Notes under the pieces: generated by a model
What the model saw: only the letters and a program-made list of their open reading frames with translations
Told to the model about the DNA's origin: nothing
The model's database searches: none
IMG/VR virus record: IMGVR_UViG_3300042371_001386
Coordinates: 20,902-84,901 of that record
Length of the DNA: 64,000 nucleotides
From: a virus
Strand: one strand, 5' to 3'
Translations under genes and position numbers: made by a program
Shown here: one piece after another, positions 17,082-26,280 of the stretch
Numbering within the stretch: position 1 is the stretch's first letter
Layout: each line of letters starts with the position of its first letter

Positions 17082-17659
17082 AAAATTTTGAAGAATTATG
17101 GGATTACATTAAAGAAGACAATTTGATGGGCTATGAGAAAAGTAAAAATCTTTACGATGAATTGAAAACTACTAAAAATTTAAATGGAAACACAGCAGAA
17201 GTAGGAGTATACAAGGGAAAAACTTCAAAATTAATACATTTATTCCATGAAGATAAAAATCATTATTGTTACGATACCTTTGAAGGTGTAGCTCTTTCAG
17301 ACTCTAATATAGATTTTCATAAAAATGGAGATTTTAATTGTTCGATAGAAAAAACGAAAGATTTCCTCGGAACCGATAATGTCATATATAAAAAAGGAAT
17401 TTTCCCTTTTACTTTCAAAGAAGAAAAAGAAAAATTTATTTTTGTCCACAGTGATACTGATACTTATGCTGGGGCAAAAGCAACATTAGATTGCTTTTCT
17501 AAAATCATTGTTCATAATGGTATAATTTTATTTGATGATTATCATTTTAAAGGCATTGAAAAAGCAATTTATGAATTTTTTCTAAAGAACAAAAATTTTT
17601 CATTTAAACAATCTCAATATCAATGCGTTCTTACCAATAAAAATATAAAATTGATTTAA
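17078..17659 (+). CDS. TylF-like O-methyltransferase
   Basis: 193 residues. AEVGVYKGKTSKLIH (motif I), CYDTFEGV, the acidic FVHSDTDTYAGAKATLDCF and GGI-like HNGIILFDDYH fit the macrocin O-methyltransferase (TylF) family, which methylates sugar hydroxyls. Directly coupled to the PaaK-like gene. MKNFEELWDYIKED superficially resembles the cargo tag but is normal for this family. Confidence 0.8.
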   Translation: MKNFEELWDYIKEDNLMGYEKSKNLYDELKTTKNLNGNTAEVGVYKGKTSKLIHLFHEDKNHYCYDTFEGVALSDSNIDFHKNGDFNCSIEKTKDFLGTDNVIYKKGIFPFTFKEEKEKFIFVHSDTDTYAGAKATLDCFSKIIVHNGIILFDDYHFKGIEKAIYEFFLKNKNFSFKQSQYQCVLTNKNIKLI

Positions 17660-17683
17660 CAAATCGATGAAAATTGATATAAT
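17656..17683 (+). promoter_or_regulatory. Sigma-70-type promoter giving a leaderless transcript
   Basis: TTAACA (17656-17661), a 16-base spacer, TATAAT (17678-17683). The expected start of transcription coincides with ATG 17690, and no SD is present. Confidence 0.5.
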
Positions 17684-17689
17684 AATATC

Positions 17690-18415
17690 ATGAAAATAAA
17701 TTTAAAATACATCATAAGTGGAACTGGTCGTTGTGGAACAGTTTATATGGCTAGATTTTTCACAGAAATTGGGATTAATTGCGGTCATGAAGCCATTTTT
17801 GATAACCATGGCCTAGACATAGCACTTAAAAGAATTAATGGTAATGCTTCAATTGAGACGAGTCATTGTTCTAGATTTGACCTACTGAGATCTAAGCCCA
17901 TAGAAAATTGGTTTTCTGCAAATAACATAATGGCGGAATCAAGTTACTTGGCTGCTCCTTTTCTGAATCATTCATGTTTTTCTGATGCTAGATTAATTCA
18001 TGTTGTTCGCAATCCTTTAAAAGTTTTAAGTTCTTTTTTTCTAGATGCTAAATTTTTTGATCCTAAATCTGAAGGTCAGAAGCCTTGGAATTCTTTCGTT
18101 TACAGGCATATGCCACATATTGAAATGGAAAAAACCATAATTGAAAAAACTTGTAGGTATATCATAGATTGGAACAGGATGATCGAAAAAAGTAAAATTG
18201 AAAAAATAAAAATAAGAATTGAAGATTATCCATATGATTCACTTGCTAACTTCCTTAGATCTAATGCAAAAATAATAAAAAACAATAAAATAAATTCTTG
18301 GAAAAATCGTGAAAAAGAGTTAACTATTTTTGATATACCAAAAGGAAAAACAAGAGATGAATTTGTATTCTTTATGAAAGAAAACAAATACACTGTCGAT
18401 ATGGTTACAATTTAA
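17690..18415 (+). CDS. Sulfotransferase-like protein
   Basis: 241 residues. The N-terminal SGTGRCGTVYMA (10-21) is the 5'-phosphosulfate binding loop, and RLIHVVRNPLKVLSSFF (101-117) is the 3'-phosphate binding strand-helix with its Arg and Ser. The enzyme should transfer sulfate from PAPS to a hydroxyl, probably on a glycan given the neighbours. Length is normal. It is leaderless by the promoter just upstream. Confidence 0.78.
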   Translation: MKINLKYIISGTGRCGTVYMARFFTEIGINCGHEAIFDNHGLDIALKRINGNASIETSHCSRFDLLRSKPIENWFSANNIMAESSYLAAPFLNHSCFSDARLIHVVRNPLKVLSSFFLDAKFFDPKSEGQKPWNSFVYRHMPHIEMEKTIIEKTCRYIIDWNRMIEKSKIEKIKIRIEDYPYDSLANFLRSNAKIIKNNKINSWKNREKELTIFDIPKGKTRDEFVFFMKENKYTVDMVTI

Positions 18416-18417
18416 AA

Positions 18418-18720
18418 TTATTTCGTAATAATGATTCTATTTATTTCACTAATTTTAGACCTTAAAGATTCAACTTCGGAAATAAGATCTATATTTTCGG
18501 ATTTCAAATCCATAGATTGATTTTCAATTTCAACTTGTAAATTTAATTTATCTTTTTTAAGAATTTCTATTTTTTCATATAAATCATTTATTTGAAGATT
18601 CAATCTTTCGATTTCATCGTGTAAAGACAAACTATCACTTTTCAACTGTTCGTTTTCATTTTTTAAAGAATTAGATTTGTTGATTTTACTTTGAAAAAAG
18701 TTTTTTACTGTTGAAATCAT
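18418..18720 (-). CDS. Small coiled-coil protein
   Basis: 100 residues from MISTVKNFFQ; SD AGGTGATT precedes it. Residues ~20-95 show an unbroken heptad pattern rich in Leu, Ile, Glu and Lys, predicting one long coiled coil. Function unknown. Confidence 0.6.
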   Translation of the reverse strand: MISTVKNFFQSKINKSNSLKNENEQLKSDSLSLHDEIERLNLQINDLYEKIEILKKDKLNLQVEIENQSMDLKSENIDLISEVESLRSKISEINRIIITK

Positions 18721-18902
18721 AATAATCACCTTTTTTATTGAAAAAATAAGATAATTTAAAGTAGTATCAAATATTTTTAATTTTTGTTAAAAAAGACATA
18801 AAGTGTAATAACTACTATTAGGTATTTTTAATACAGGAGAAATATTAGTCTCCTTTATTTATTGTAAATTTAAATTAACATAAGTGAAATTTGAGGTATA
18901 AA

Positions 18903-19517
18903 ATGAGAATGAAGTCTTTCCATGAATATGTCGAAATGCGTGATGATTATAATGTAGATGAAAGTATGTTTGGTGGCCTTGTTGGTGCTGCTGGTGCTGC
19001 TGCCCAAGGATTAGGCTCTGGTCTTTTGGGTGCTGGAAAAGCAGCACTAAAAGGTGCTGGGGATGTAGGAAGAGCAGCACTAAATCTTGGTGATAAGGCC
19101 ATTTCTGCAACTGGACAAACTGTCATTCAAGGTGCTAAAGACTTTGCTAAAGGTACAGCAGATGCTTATAGCAAAATTGATCTAAACAGAGTAAATGATA
19201 TCATCAATAAATCTACAGACCCAGCATTCAAGTTGTTTATGGGTTCAATTGTTAAAAATTACGATAAGCATTATAAGGCAGCTAAAGATCATTTAGACAA
19301 ACAACAACAGACTGCACAAGCTAAGTCTGCTGGTGCAAGTAAGCCTGGACAAAATAAAGCGATTCAAAAGAGTGCAGATGATTACTTCACCAATGCAGCA
19401 AAAGGAAGACCACCTGCTGCTCGTGCCTCTGCACCTGCTCCATCCAACATTTCATTCTCTAGAGGAGTGTCAACAGGAGCAGAACAAATGCCACAACAAG
19501 GTAGAGTTGCAAGGTAA
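18903..19517 (+). CDS. CTS-bearing Ala/Gly-rich internal protein
   Basis: 204 residues. MRMKSFHEYVEMRDD carries the Y-type tag; GAGG lies upstream. A Gly/Ala-rich stretch (GLVGAAGAAAQGLGSGLLGAG) and amphipathic repeats (AALKGAGDVGRAALNLGDKA) follow, then a basic, Ala/Pro-rich tail. This resembles the other membrane-interacting cargo proteins. A strong terminator follows it, as expected for an abundant product. Role inferred. Confidence 0.72.
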   Translation: MRMKSFHEYVEMRDDYNVDESMFGGLVGAAGAAAQGLGSGLLGAGKAALKGAGDVGRAALNLGDKAISATGQTVIQGAKDFAKGTADAYSKIDLNRVNDIINKSTDPAFKLFMGSIVKNYDKHYKAAKDHLDKQQQTAQAKSAGASKPGQNKAIQKSADDYFTNAAKGRPPAARASAPAPSNISFSRGVSTGAEQMPQQGRVAR

Positions 19518-19550
19518 TATTGGTAAAGAATTTAAAAACCGTTCACAAAA

Positions 19551-19590
19551 ATACACCTAAATCTACTTGTGAGATTTAGGTGTATTTTTT
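19551..19590 (+). terminator. Rho-independent terminator after the cargo gene at 18903
   Basis: A 14-bp perfect stem (19551-19564 with 19572-19585), 7-base loop ACTTGTG, then a T-run. It is 33 bases after the stop at 19517. Confidence 0.9.
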
Positions 19591-19668
19591 AGTTTTAAAA
19601 AAAAGCTAATTTATACCTTTTTACAAAAAAATTTCATTGTTATCAACACAAACTTTTTTCGCTGTTAA

Positions 19669-20181
19669 TCAATGTTCAAAAACTATTCCAAATTGGTGTA
19701 TTTTTTTATCATTCAATTTATCTACCCAAATACTAAAAAATTCACTTTTTTGCATCTTTCTATTGTCTTTGCTTTTATAATAAGGATCTTTAAAATAAAC
19801 AAATTTTTCATCTACTTTGGTAACAATAACATAATGGCCACTATTAAATAATTTTTTATTTTTATCATTGCCCCAAGATTGAATTGGTACTAATACTGGC
19901 TTTTTTTGATTTGTAAAATCTTGCAACTTATTCAAACTCATCTTATTATATTTATTTACCTTTAGGCCGAAATTTTTAGCTACTGCTATAATATTATCAG
20001 GGCTAGTTCCTTTGTTTTTATTTGTTTTGCACAATGAAACTAACTTTTTATATTCGATTTTTTTAATATTAAAATAAGATAAAATAGAAAAAAGAGCAGC
20101 AGGACCGCAATCATGATCATGTGATTGTTTTTTAATTCTAATACTAATTTCTTCTTGAAGTAACCAATTTTTAAATTGCAT
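19669..20181 (-). CDS. CTS-bearing C39-like cysteine peptidase
   Basis: 170 residues. Tag MQFKNWLLQEE, then HDHDCGPAALFSILSYF with catalytic Cys25, GHYVIVTKVDEKFVYFKDP with His116 and Asp132: the Cys-His-Asp layout of the C39 peptidase domain that normally removes double-glycine leaders in bacteriocin exporters. Here it is free-standing and tagged for the capsid. It could process other injected proteins or attack host targets; that is inference. TCTAAATA lies 4 bases before the ATG and there is no SD. Confidence 0.82.
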   Translation of the reverse strand: MQFKNWLLQEEISIRIKKQSHDHDCGPAALFSILSYFNIKKIEYKKLVSLCKTNKNKGTSPDNIIAVAKNFGLKVNKYNKMSLNKLQDFTNQKKPVLVPIQSWGNDKNKKLFNSGHYVIVTKVDEKFVYFKDPYYKSKDNRKMQKSEFFSIWVDKLNDKKIHQFGIVFEH

Positions 20182-20185
20182 AACT

Positions 20186-20193
20186 TATTTAGA
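20186..20193 (-). promoter_or_regulatory. T4-late-like promoter element
   Basis: TCTAAATA on the minus strand, 4 bases before ATG 20181, in the absence of an SD. Confidence 0.42.
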
Positions 20194-20242
20194 TTTAACA
20201 AACAATTTATTCATGTTGTTAAAATAAAAAATTAATTTACAT

Positions 20243-21166
20243 TTAAGACAATTCTTTTATTACATTTGTAAAATCGGCCAAAGGTATTTGATCTGGTGTT
20301 GTTACTGTTGATGAAATCCTATGTTTGTCCAACAGTGACAATTTTAAAAATGAAGACTTCCTTTTTTCTATAGTATTCTTAAATGCAGAAAAGAAATTAG
20401 GCACAACAAAATAAGCCTTTGCAAAATCTAATCTTTTATTTTTTGAGATGAAATAAAACTTGACGACCACAAATTCATCTTCCATTTTTACACCAGTTGG
20501 AACTATAACAAATGGTTTTTTGGGAAAATCTTTGTCTATCATTCCAGTATGTGCAATTTTAGATGGATCTAAAGTTATGTATTTTTTTACAAAATTGTTT
20601 TGTAACAAAGGTAGACTTTTCAAAAATCTTTGAATAACCCTTTTGGTTTCCTTTGCTTCTCCAGCTATTGTATCCCAATCTTTTAAAGCTTTTTCTGATT
20701 TTTCTTTATTTTTCATTCTGTCAAAAAGATCTTTTCTAAGAAATAAGCCATATTGAACTATCGGATACATGTCTTTCATATATCTATCGTAAAATCTTTT
20801 ATACATAACTTCCATATTTGGATCAGAAGACAAGAAAGAAATAAGTTCTGGTTTAAATTGATTTACAAAAGCCAATACTATCTTAACCAAGCTTGAATAA
20901 ACGGCAGATGGGTTTCTACTTTTATTAGTAAGATTATAACCGCCATAAGGATCTGTAAGATTGACATCATAACACTTCATATTTGGAAAGCCAGTTCTAC
21001 TCTTTTCAGTAAAAAAGATAGTATGTTTGCCATCATCAGAAACAAAATCTGATTTATAGCCACTTTCTCCACTTCTAGACATATAAGTATCAAATTTAAC
21101 GGAAGATGTATCAGCTTTAAATGGGTCTTCTAATTCATTTATAATTATCCAATTTTTAAATCTCAT
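20243..21166 (-). CDS. CTS-bearing cargo protein, paralogue family A
   Basis: 307 residues. Tag MRFKNWIIINELE. The middle (about residues 93-155) has Y-x-S...V-x-x-F...P-x-x-ISFLSSDPNMEVMYKRFYDRYM...GLFLRKDLFDRM, shared with the genes at 30189 and 31240. Long Lys-rich helices follow. No catalytic motif seen. An ACTAAATA element is 35 bases upstream. Confidence 0.72.
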   Translation of the reverse strand: MRFKNWIIINELEDPFKADTSSVKFDTYMSRSGESGYKSDFVSDDGKHTIFFTEKSRTGFPNMKCYDVNLTDPYGGYNLTNKSRNPSAVYSSLVKIVLAFVNQFKPELISFLSSDPNMEVMYKRFYDRYMKDMYPIVQYGLFLRKDLFDRMKNKEKSEKALKDWDTIAGEAKETKRVIQRFLKSLPLLQNNFVKKYITLDPSKIAHTGMIDKDFPKKPFVIVPTGVKMEDEFVVVKFYFISKNKRLDFAKAYFVVPNFFSAFKNTIEKRKSSFLKLSLLDKHRISSTVTTPDQIPLADFTNVIKELS

Positions 21167-21201
21167 TTTTATCTTTCAATATTGTAATTCAATAATATAT
21201 A

Positions 21202-21209
21202 TATTTAGT
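21202..21209 (-). promoter_or_regulatory. T4-late-like promoter element
   Basis: ACTAAATA on the minus strand, 35 bases before ATG 21166, identical in sequence to the element at 117-124. The surrounding TATATA runs make chance occurrence more likely. Confidence 0.3.
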
Positions 21210-21232
21210 AACTTTTATATATTGGACTAAAA

Positions 21233-22813
21233 ATGAATACATTTTCTGAATTTTTTATAGCACAACAAAAAAATGATGTGACATTTTTTCTAGAAAGTAA
21301 TCATCAACAATTTGAAGATTCCAAAGAACTTTTCTATAACATGATTTGTAAATTTGGAAATGATCCAATCATATTAGAAGCATGGGGCGATTGGTGGAAT
21401 AAAGCCAAGGAATATGCTGGAAAGGCATGGAATTGGGCCAATAATAAAGATATGAGTTTACAGGATATTGCCACAGGAACTGGGAATTTGGCAAAAGGTG
21501 TGGTTACTGGATACAAACAAGGTTATAAAGCCACAGAAGGCGAAGCTGGAATAAAGAAAATAGAAAGTATTGCAAAAGAAGTATCAGAATTAGCAAAATC
21601 TTTTTCACAAAAATATAAAGTCGATCCAGTAACAGCAGCGGTTCTTATTTCTGCTGGTGCTACTGGTGGTCTTGGTGCAATTCCAATGATGGCAATAGCA
21701 ATAGGATTAAGAAGAAGTGGATCATGGTTAGCCGATAAAGGATTTGAGAAAGTTTGGGAAAAATTAACTGGTACGACTGTAGATCAAGCTGATGCTGCAT
21801 GGCAAGGAAGCTCTGCCTCTGCTCCAAAGATGGCAAGCCCTGCTTCTTCTCCAAAGATGGCAGATCCTGCTGGAACATTTAATGTAATGAACCCCTCAGC
21901 AAATTCCGCATCAATTAAAGATCATTTTCAAAATTCTGGAAATCTTACATTTGAACAATACATCATGTCTAGAGATCCAGAAATGTACATGGAATTAACA
22001 AGTTGGTTAAAACAACTTGTTGGTAAAGGTGCAAAGAAAGCTGGTGAATTTGCTGGTAATGTTGCACAAGGAGCAAAGGATTATGCAAAAGATGTCGGAG
22101 AAAGAGGATTTGGAACTGCAACTGGAGAAAGGGCTGGAAGAGTTTTGGGAAAAGGTGCTGGAACTTTTGTAAACATTTGGAGCGTACTTAAAAAGAGTAT
22201 TGCAAATGTTGGTAAGTTTATGGCCAACAATCCAGTTAAAACATCTAAATTGGTATTGGCTATTGCTGCTGGAAGTATGATTGGTCATTATGGAACACAA
22301 GCAATCAATAATTTCATTCATAAGCCTTCATCTGACCAAATAGGAGAAATTACAAAAGCCGCTAAAGACTCTGGTGTTTCTGATACTGACATAAATGATA
22401 TTCATAAAGATACTGGATATTCTGGTAAAGGTGGAGATTTCAGTAATGCTATTGGTGCAAAAATTAGTTATGGCAATGCAGTCGCACAAGCCAAAGCAGA
22501 TATCGTTCAAAGCATTAGAGATGGAAATATTACAGATTATGAAACTTTACAAAAAGCAATTAAAGATGCACATAATAAATTTTTCCCACTATTAGATCCT
22601 ATTGGAAAAAGAGTTTTTGACAGTAAATTAGATATGCATATCACAAGCTTGGCTGGCAATGGTGCTACAGGAAATGCTGCCGAATTAACAATGAAAATCA
22701 TTAAAAATGCTGGTGGAACTCCAAATATCGAAGCCCTTTCAAATATGGGGCAAGCAATAAACAAAATTAAATCGTCATTAAATACTGATCAGATTGGTAT
22801 TGACAACTATTAA
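21233..22813 (+). CDS. Double-CTS internal protein (fusion of two cargo units)
   Basis: 526 residues. The N-terminal tag is MNTFSEFFIAQQ; a second tag-like segment LTFEQYIMSRDPEMYMEL sits at 238-255 after a Ser/Pro/Ala linker. The first half contains LISAGATGGLGAIP (about 138-151) and ADKGFEKVWEKLTG. Both match the paralogue at 4715-5560. The second half has GKGAGTF...VKTSKLVLAIAAGSMIGHYG, matching a later part of the same paralogue. Likely cleaved into two internal proteins if the protease recognises both sites (inference). Confidence 0.8.
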   Translation: MNTFSEFFIAQQKNDVTFFLESNHQQFEDSKELFYNMICKFGNDPIILEAWGDWWNKAKEYAGKAWNWANNKDMSLQDIATGTGNLAKGVVTGYKQGYKATEGEAGIKKIESIAKEVSELAKSFSQKYKVDPVTAAVLISAGATGGLGAIPMMAIAIGLRRSGSWLADKGFEKVWEKLTGTTVDQADAAWQGSSASAPKMASPASSPKMADPAGTFNVMNPSANSASIKDHFQNSGNLTFEQYIMSRDPEMYMELTSWLKQLVGKGAKKAGEFAGNVAQGAKDYAKDVGERGFGTATGERAGRVLGKGAGTFVNIWSVLKKSIANVGKFMANNPVKTSKLVLAIAAGSMIGHYGTQAINNFIHKPSSDQIGEITKAAKDSGVSDTDINDIHKDTGYSGKGGDFSNAIGAKISYGNAVAQAKADIVQSIRDGNITDYETLQKAIKDAHNKFFPLLDPIGKRVFDSKLDMHITSLAGNGATGNAAELTMKIIKNAGGTPNIEALSNMGQAINKIKSSLNTDQIGIDNY

Positions 22814-22898
22814 TCTAAGCTACTTTGACTAATAAAATATGCAATTCAAATTATTCAATGATTTGTCTTCTAATAGTTTACTTTCGGTTGTATTACTT

Positions 22899-23111
22899 CT
22901 ATTTATCAATTCCATGTGTGATGATATCGATTTCTTGTTCAAGCATTTTCTTTTCTTGATTTAAGAAATCTATTTCAGATTTAAGGTCTGACATTTTTCT
23001 TTCTTGAGTCAAAATGCAAGAAATGGAAAATAATGAGATTAAAAAGCAAGTAAGACAAACTCTTGCTTGAATTGTACATGCCATAACAAAAATTTTATCA
23101 AACATATTCAT
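22899..23111 (-). CDS. Small membrane protein with coiled-coil tail
   Basis: 70 residues. A hydrophobic segment (about 8-33, rich in Cys, Leu, Phe) is followed by a heptad-like LKSEIDFLNQEKKMLEQEID. Overlaps the upstream gene by 14 bases, so translation is probably coupled. Function unknown; the layout recalls phage spanin or holin-like small proteins, but nothing more specific supports that. Confidence 0.5.
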   Translation of the reverse strand: MNMFDKIFVMACTIQARVCLTCFLISLFSISCILTQERKMSDLKSEIDFLNQEKKMLEQEIDIITHGIDK

Positions 23112-23370
23112 TCCAATCTATATCATCTTGCATAATTATTGGAGTACCATCACCAAGATATGCTCCCCTTATGTTGAATTCGAAGAATTCTTCGGCTTCC
23201 TCATGGTTCATATCTTTTTCCAAATTAGCTATTATTTTAGAATAGCTATAAACGATCTTTATGCTGTTAAAGCATGTTGAGATACCCATAATGGCATTGT
23301 CGTGTCCATCGAGCAATAAAGCCCCTTCAATGCCATTTTCTTCACAGTAGTTGTCAATCATTTTTCTCAT
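23098..23370 (-). CDS. Hypothetical small protein
   Basis: 90 residues from MRKMIDNYCEENGIEGALLLDGHDNAIMG. Upstream in-frame codons lie inside the helicase gene, so the start at 23370 is preferred. Acidic, with a compact alpha/beta pattern (GALLLDGHDNAIMGIS... IKIVYSYSKII). No family recognised. Confidence 0.55.
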   Translation of the reverse strand: MRKMIDNYCEENGIEGALLLDGHDNAIMGISTCFNSIKIVYSYSKIIANLEKDMNHEEAEEFFEFNIRGAYLGDGTPIIMQDDIDWNEYV

Positions 23371-23414
23371 GATGTTACATTTAATCTTTTTCAAAATTAA
23401 ATGCAATATCAGAT

Positions 23415-26192
23415 TTAATCTTTTCTGATAACCAAATTCCAAATCCCCGCTTTCTTAAACATTTTTATTGTGGACTCGTATGGCGACCTACCCTCTTTGA
23501 TTTTGTGTCTTAGTCCGCTAACACACACTCCCAATGGAGAACTGGTTGATGGTATGTGTCCATGTTTTTTATGATACACGCAAATTTTTTCAGCCGCTTT
23601 GTTCTCTCTGATTTCGTAAGTGTTGATACAACTTATTTCCTCCCATATCCCCGCTTTCTTTAGAATTTTAACTGTGGATTTTTCTGGTGATCCACCCTTT
23701 TTAATTTTAGATCTTAATGATCCGATCCATTTTCCCAATTTTAATTTAGTTGATGGCATGTGTCCATGTTTTTTATAATAAACACAAATCTCTTCAGCTA
23801 TTTGATTCTCTTTAATTTCATGAATGTTAAGACAAATAACCTCTTCCAAAATACCAGCCTTCTTTAGAATTTTTACTGTGGATTCGTATGGCGACCTGCC
23901 ATCTCTGATTTTTTTTCTTAAGCCACTAATCCATCCTCCCAACTTAGAACTGGTTAATGGGATGTGTCCATGTTTTTTATGATAAGCACAAATCTTTTCG
24001 GCCATTTCATTCTCCCTAATTTCATGCATATTAATGCAAGTGACTTCTTCCAAAATCCCATCATTCTTTAGAATTTCAACTGTGGATTCATATGGTGATC
24101 CACCTTTTTTTATTTTAAATCTTAATCCACCGATCCATTTTCCCAATTTTAATTTAAATAATGGGAGGTGTCCATGTTTTCTATAATATAAACAAACTTG
24201 TTGAGCCATTTCATTCTCCCTAATTTCATGAATGTTCAAAGAACTGACCTCTTTCCAAATTCCAGCTTTATTAAACATTTTTACTGTAGATTCGTATGGT
24301 GATACGCCTTCTCTAATTTTTTTTCTTATGTATGAAATACACCTGCCAATTTTAGAACCAACAGATGGAATGATTCCATGTTTTTTATAATAATCGCAAA
24401 TTTCTTCGGCCATTTTATTTTCTTCTGTCTCCCCGCTATTCATTCTTTCTCGTAGCAATTTTAAAGAATCTTTGTCCACTAAAGAGCTAATGTAGTGCTG
24501 TACAAAACCAGATGGGTTTTTACATTTTTCAATCATATCCCAATCAATATTTGAAACATTTTCATTCTTCATCTTCAACGACCTCCTTGAGAGAATCGAA
24601 AATATCTCACACGAAATTTCTTCGATTTCACCTTTTGTAATTTTGTTTGCACCAAAAAATTCAACAACACACTTTTTAATTTTTCCAATGACATTTACAG
24701 AATCGTCTTTAGCATCATATTTTGAAAAAATGTATTTAAAAACATTGTTCAAAAGAGATATTTTTCTATTTTCATCTAACTTGCTTAAGGCAGATTCAAC
24801 TTTGTCATTTCTTTCTTTTCGATCAACACTTAATGGTGAATCTTTAATTTCCGAAACTGGATTCATCGCATTTTCCATTAACATGTTGACTGCAATTAAC
24901 TTAAAATAAGTATTAAGTTTATTTTCCATTTCGTCATCTAACATAAGAGGCATGATGTGCATAATCTTTGCAGTCGGCTTGCCTTGCTTGTCTCTGATTA
25001 CACGACCAACCATTTGAATCAAATCAGTAACAGATTCTTTAATGCCTGTTATTATCATGCCATTTGCAAATTCCCAATCACAACCTTCCTTGAACATGTT
25101 CAATGAAATGATGCAATCAAGAGCATTTTTATCGTTGTTTATATTAACACCACCAATGACACCAGAAAAATAATCTTTTCTTAAGTGTCTATTTTCTTCG
25201 CTTACAAGATCTAGTATTTTGTATTTTTCTCCTTTTTCATTTATCAATTCTATGATCCCATAATCATTAGTTTTTATTTTTTTTGCACCAAATTTCTTAG
25301 CAAGCATTTTCACAATACTTCGTACTTCGTTTTTCTTGCAATCAGTTTTCATTTTGTTCATTCTGTTGGGAATGTAAATTATGATTTTTTTATGATCAGA
25401 AGAAAAAAGAGAGTCAATGCAATTTCTTACTGAAGACAGATAGCTTGTTGTTTTGGCTGTATTAGATCCAAAAACAAAATCATAAGAAAAGTTTTTAAAA
25501 TGTTTCATTTGATTTATCCACACATCGAGCGGGAGACTATATTTTGAAAATTTAGATGCTAGTTCAGCAGATATAATCTGTTGCTTGTCGCCACGGAAAA
25601 AAGTTGCGGTAACTAAAACAATGTCATTTTTATGACTGAGTTTTTCGACAACTTCTCCAATTCTATTCGAACTATGCTGCACATGGTGTGCTTCATCTAC
25701 CACAAGAACTAAATTATTCCAAATCTTTTCATTTCTGAATTTTTCCCAACATAAAACCAATGTCTGACGGCAACAGATGATTACTCTTTCGTTAATGCCA
25801 TTGATTTCTTTGGAACTCAAAAACGACAGAAGCTCTCCAATAGTTCTGATGCCTTTTTTGTTACATAGATTAGTTTTTGGATTCCAATCTATTTTAGTTC
25901 CATCAGTCAATTGGACTTTAATATTTTTGCCAAAGCTCGATGCGATAAGAGTTTCTGGAACACAAATAATCACTTTCTTGTTACTGTTTGCAGCCTTTTT
26001 CCAAGCGAGGCTGGCGATGACAATACTCTTACCAGACCCAGTGGGAGCATTTATAACAGCCAATTGTTCGTTTTGAAGCTGTTTTCGGCAATCTACCTGC
26101 CAATTTCTTTCTTTGACATATTCATCGTTATTTTCGATGATTGTAGAGTGATTCAAAGACTTCCAATTAAATCCATCAATCTTATTAGACAT
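23415..26192 (-). CDS. SF2 DEAH-type helicase with five helicase-associated repeats
   Basis: 925 residues. Walker A APTGSGKS (49-56), DEAH in VVDEAHHV (164-171), motif III LVTATFF and motif VI QMVGRVIRDKQG define an SF2 helicase/translocase. Residues ~590-925 are five tandem ~66-residue units of the pattern EICxYYKKHGHxP...LGxWIxxLRxKIxxGxSPYESTVKxxKKAGI, the helicase-associated (HA) domain often seen in Planctomycetes and large viruses. The repeats probably bind DNA. SD AAGGG precedes the ATG. Exact role (replication, recombination, defence) unknown. Confidence 0.85.
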   Translation of the reverse strand: MSNKIDGFNWKSLNHSTIIENNDEYVKERNWQVDCRKQLQNEQLAVINAPTGSGKSIVIASLAWKKAANSNKKVIICVPETLIASSFGKNIKVQLTDGTKIDWNPKTNLCNKKGIRTIGELLSFLSSKEINGINERVIICCRQTLVLCWEKFRNEKIWNNLVLVVDEAHHVQHSSNRIGEVVEKLSHKNDIVLVTATFFRGDKQQIISAELASKFSKYSLPLDVWINQMKHFKNFSYDFVFGSNTAKTTSYLSSVRNCIDSLFSSDHKKIIIYIPNRMNKMKTDCKKNEVRSIVKMLAKKFGAKKIKTNDYGIIELINEKGEKYKILDLVSEENRHLRKDYFSGVIGGVNINNDKNALDCIISLNMFKEGCDWEFANGMIITGIKESVTDLIQMVGRVIRDKQGKPTAKIMHIMPLMLDDEMENKLNTYFKLIAVNMLMENAMNPVSEIKDSPLSVDRKERNDKVESALSKLDENRKISLLNNVFKYIFSKYDAKDDSVNVIGKIKKCVVEFFGANKITKGEIEEISCEIFSILSRRSLKMKNENVSNIDWDMIEKCKNPSGFVQHYISSLVDKDSLKLLRERMNSGETEENKMAEEICDYYKKHGIIPSVGSKIGRCISYIRKKIREGVSPYESTVKMFNKAGIWKEVSSLNIHEIRENEMAQQVCLYYRKHGHLPLFKLKLGKWIGGLRFKIKKGGSPYESTVEILKNDGILEEVTCINMHEIRENEMAEKICAYHKKHGHIPLTSSKLGGWISGLRKKIRDGRSPYESTVKILKKAGILEEVICLNIHEIKENQIAEEICVYYKKHGHMPSTKLKLGKWIGSLRSKIKKGGSPEKSTVKILKKAGIWEEISCINTYEIRENKAAEKICVYHKKHGHIPSTSSPLGVCVSGLRHKIKEGRSPYESTIKMFKKAGIWNLVIRKD

Positions 26193-26280
26193 TCTTTGCC
26201 CTTTCGAAAAACATTATGATTGTAAACCTATATGTCTTTCGTCACATCCATATTAATATTTCACAAAATTATCCAAAAAA

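Noticed and set aside
17078-17110. MKNFEELWDYIKED as another capsid tag
   Set aside because: This stretch is normal for TylF-type methyltransferases and lies in a coupled glycan operon.
18835-18860. AGGAGA...TCTCCT hairpin followed by TTATTTATT as a terminator
   Set aside because: Only 6 bp with a 9-base loop, and over 400 bases from the nearest upstream plus-strand stop; could equally be chance.
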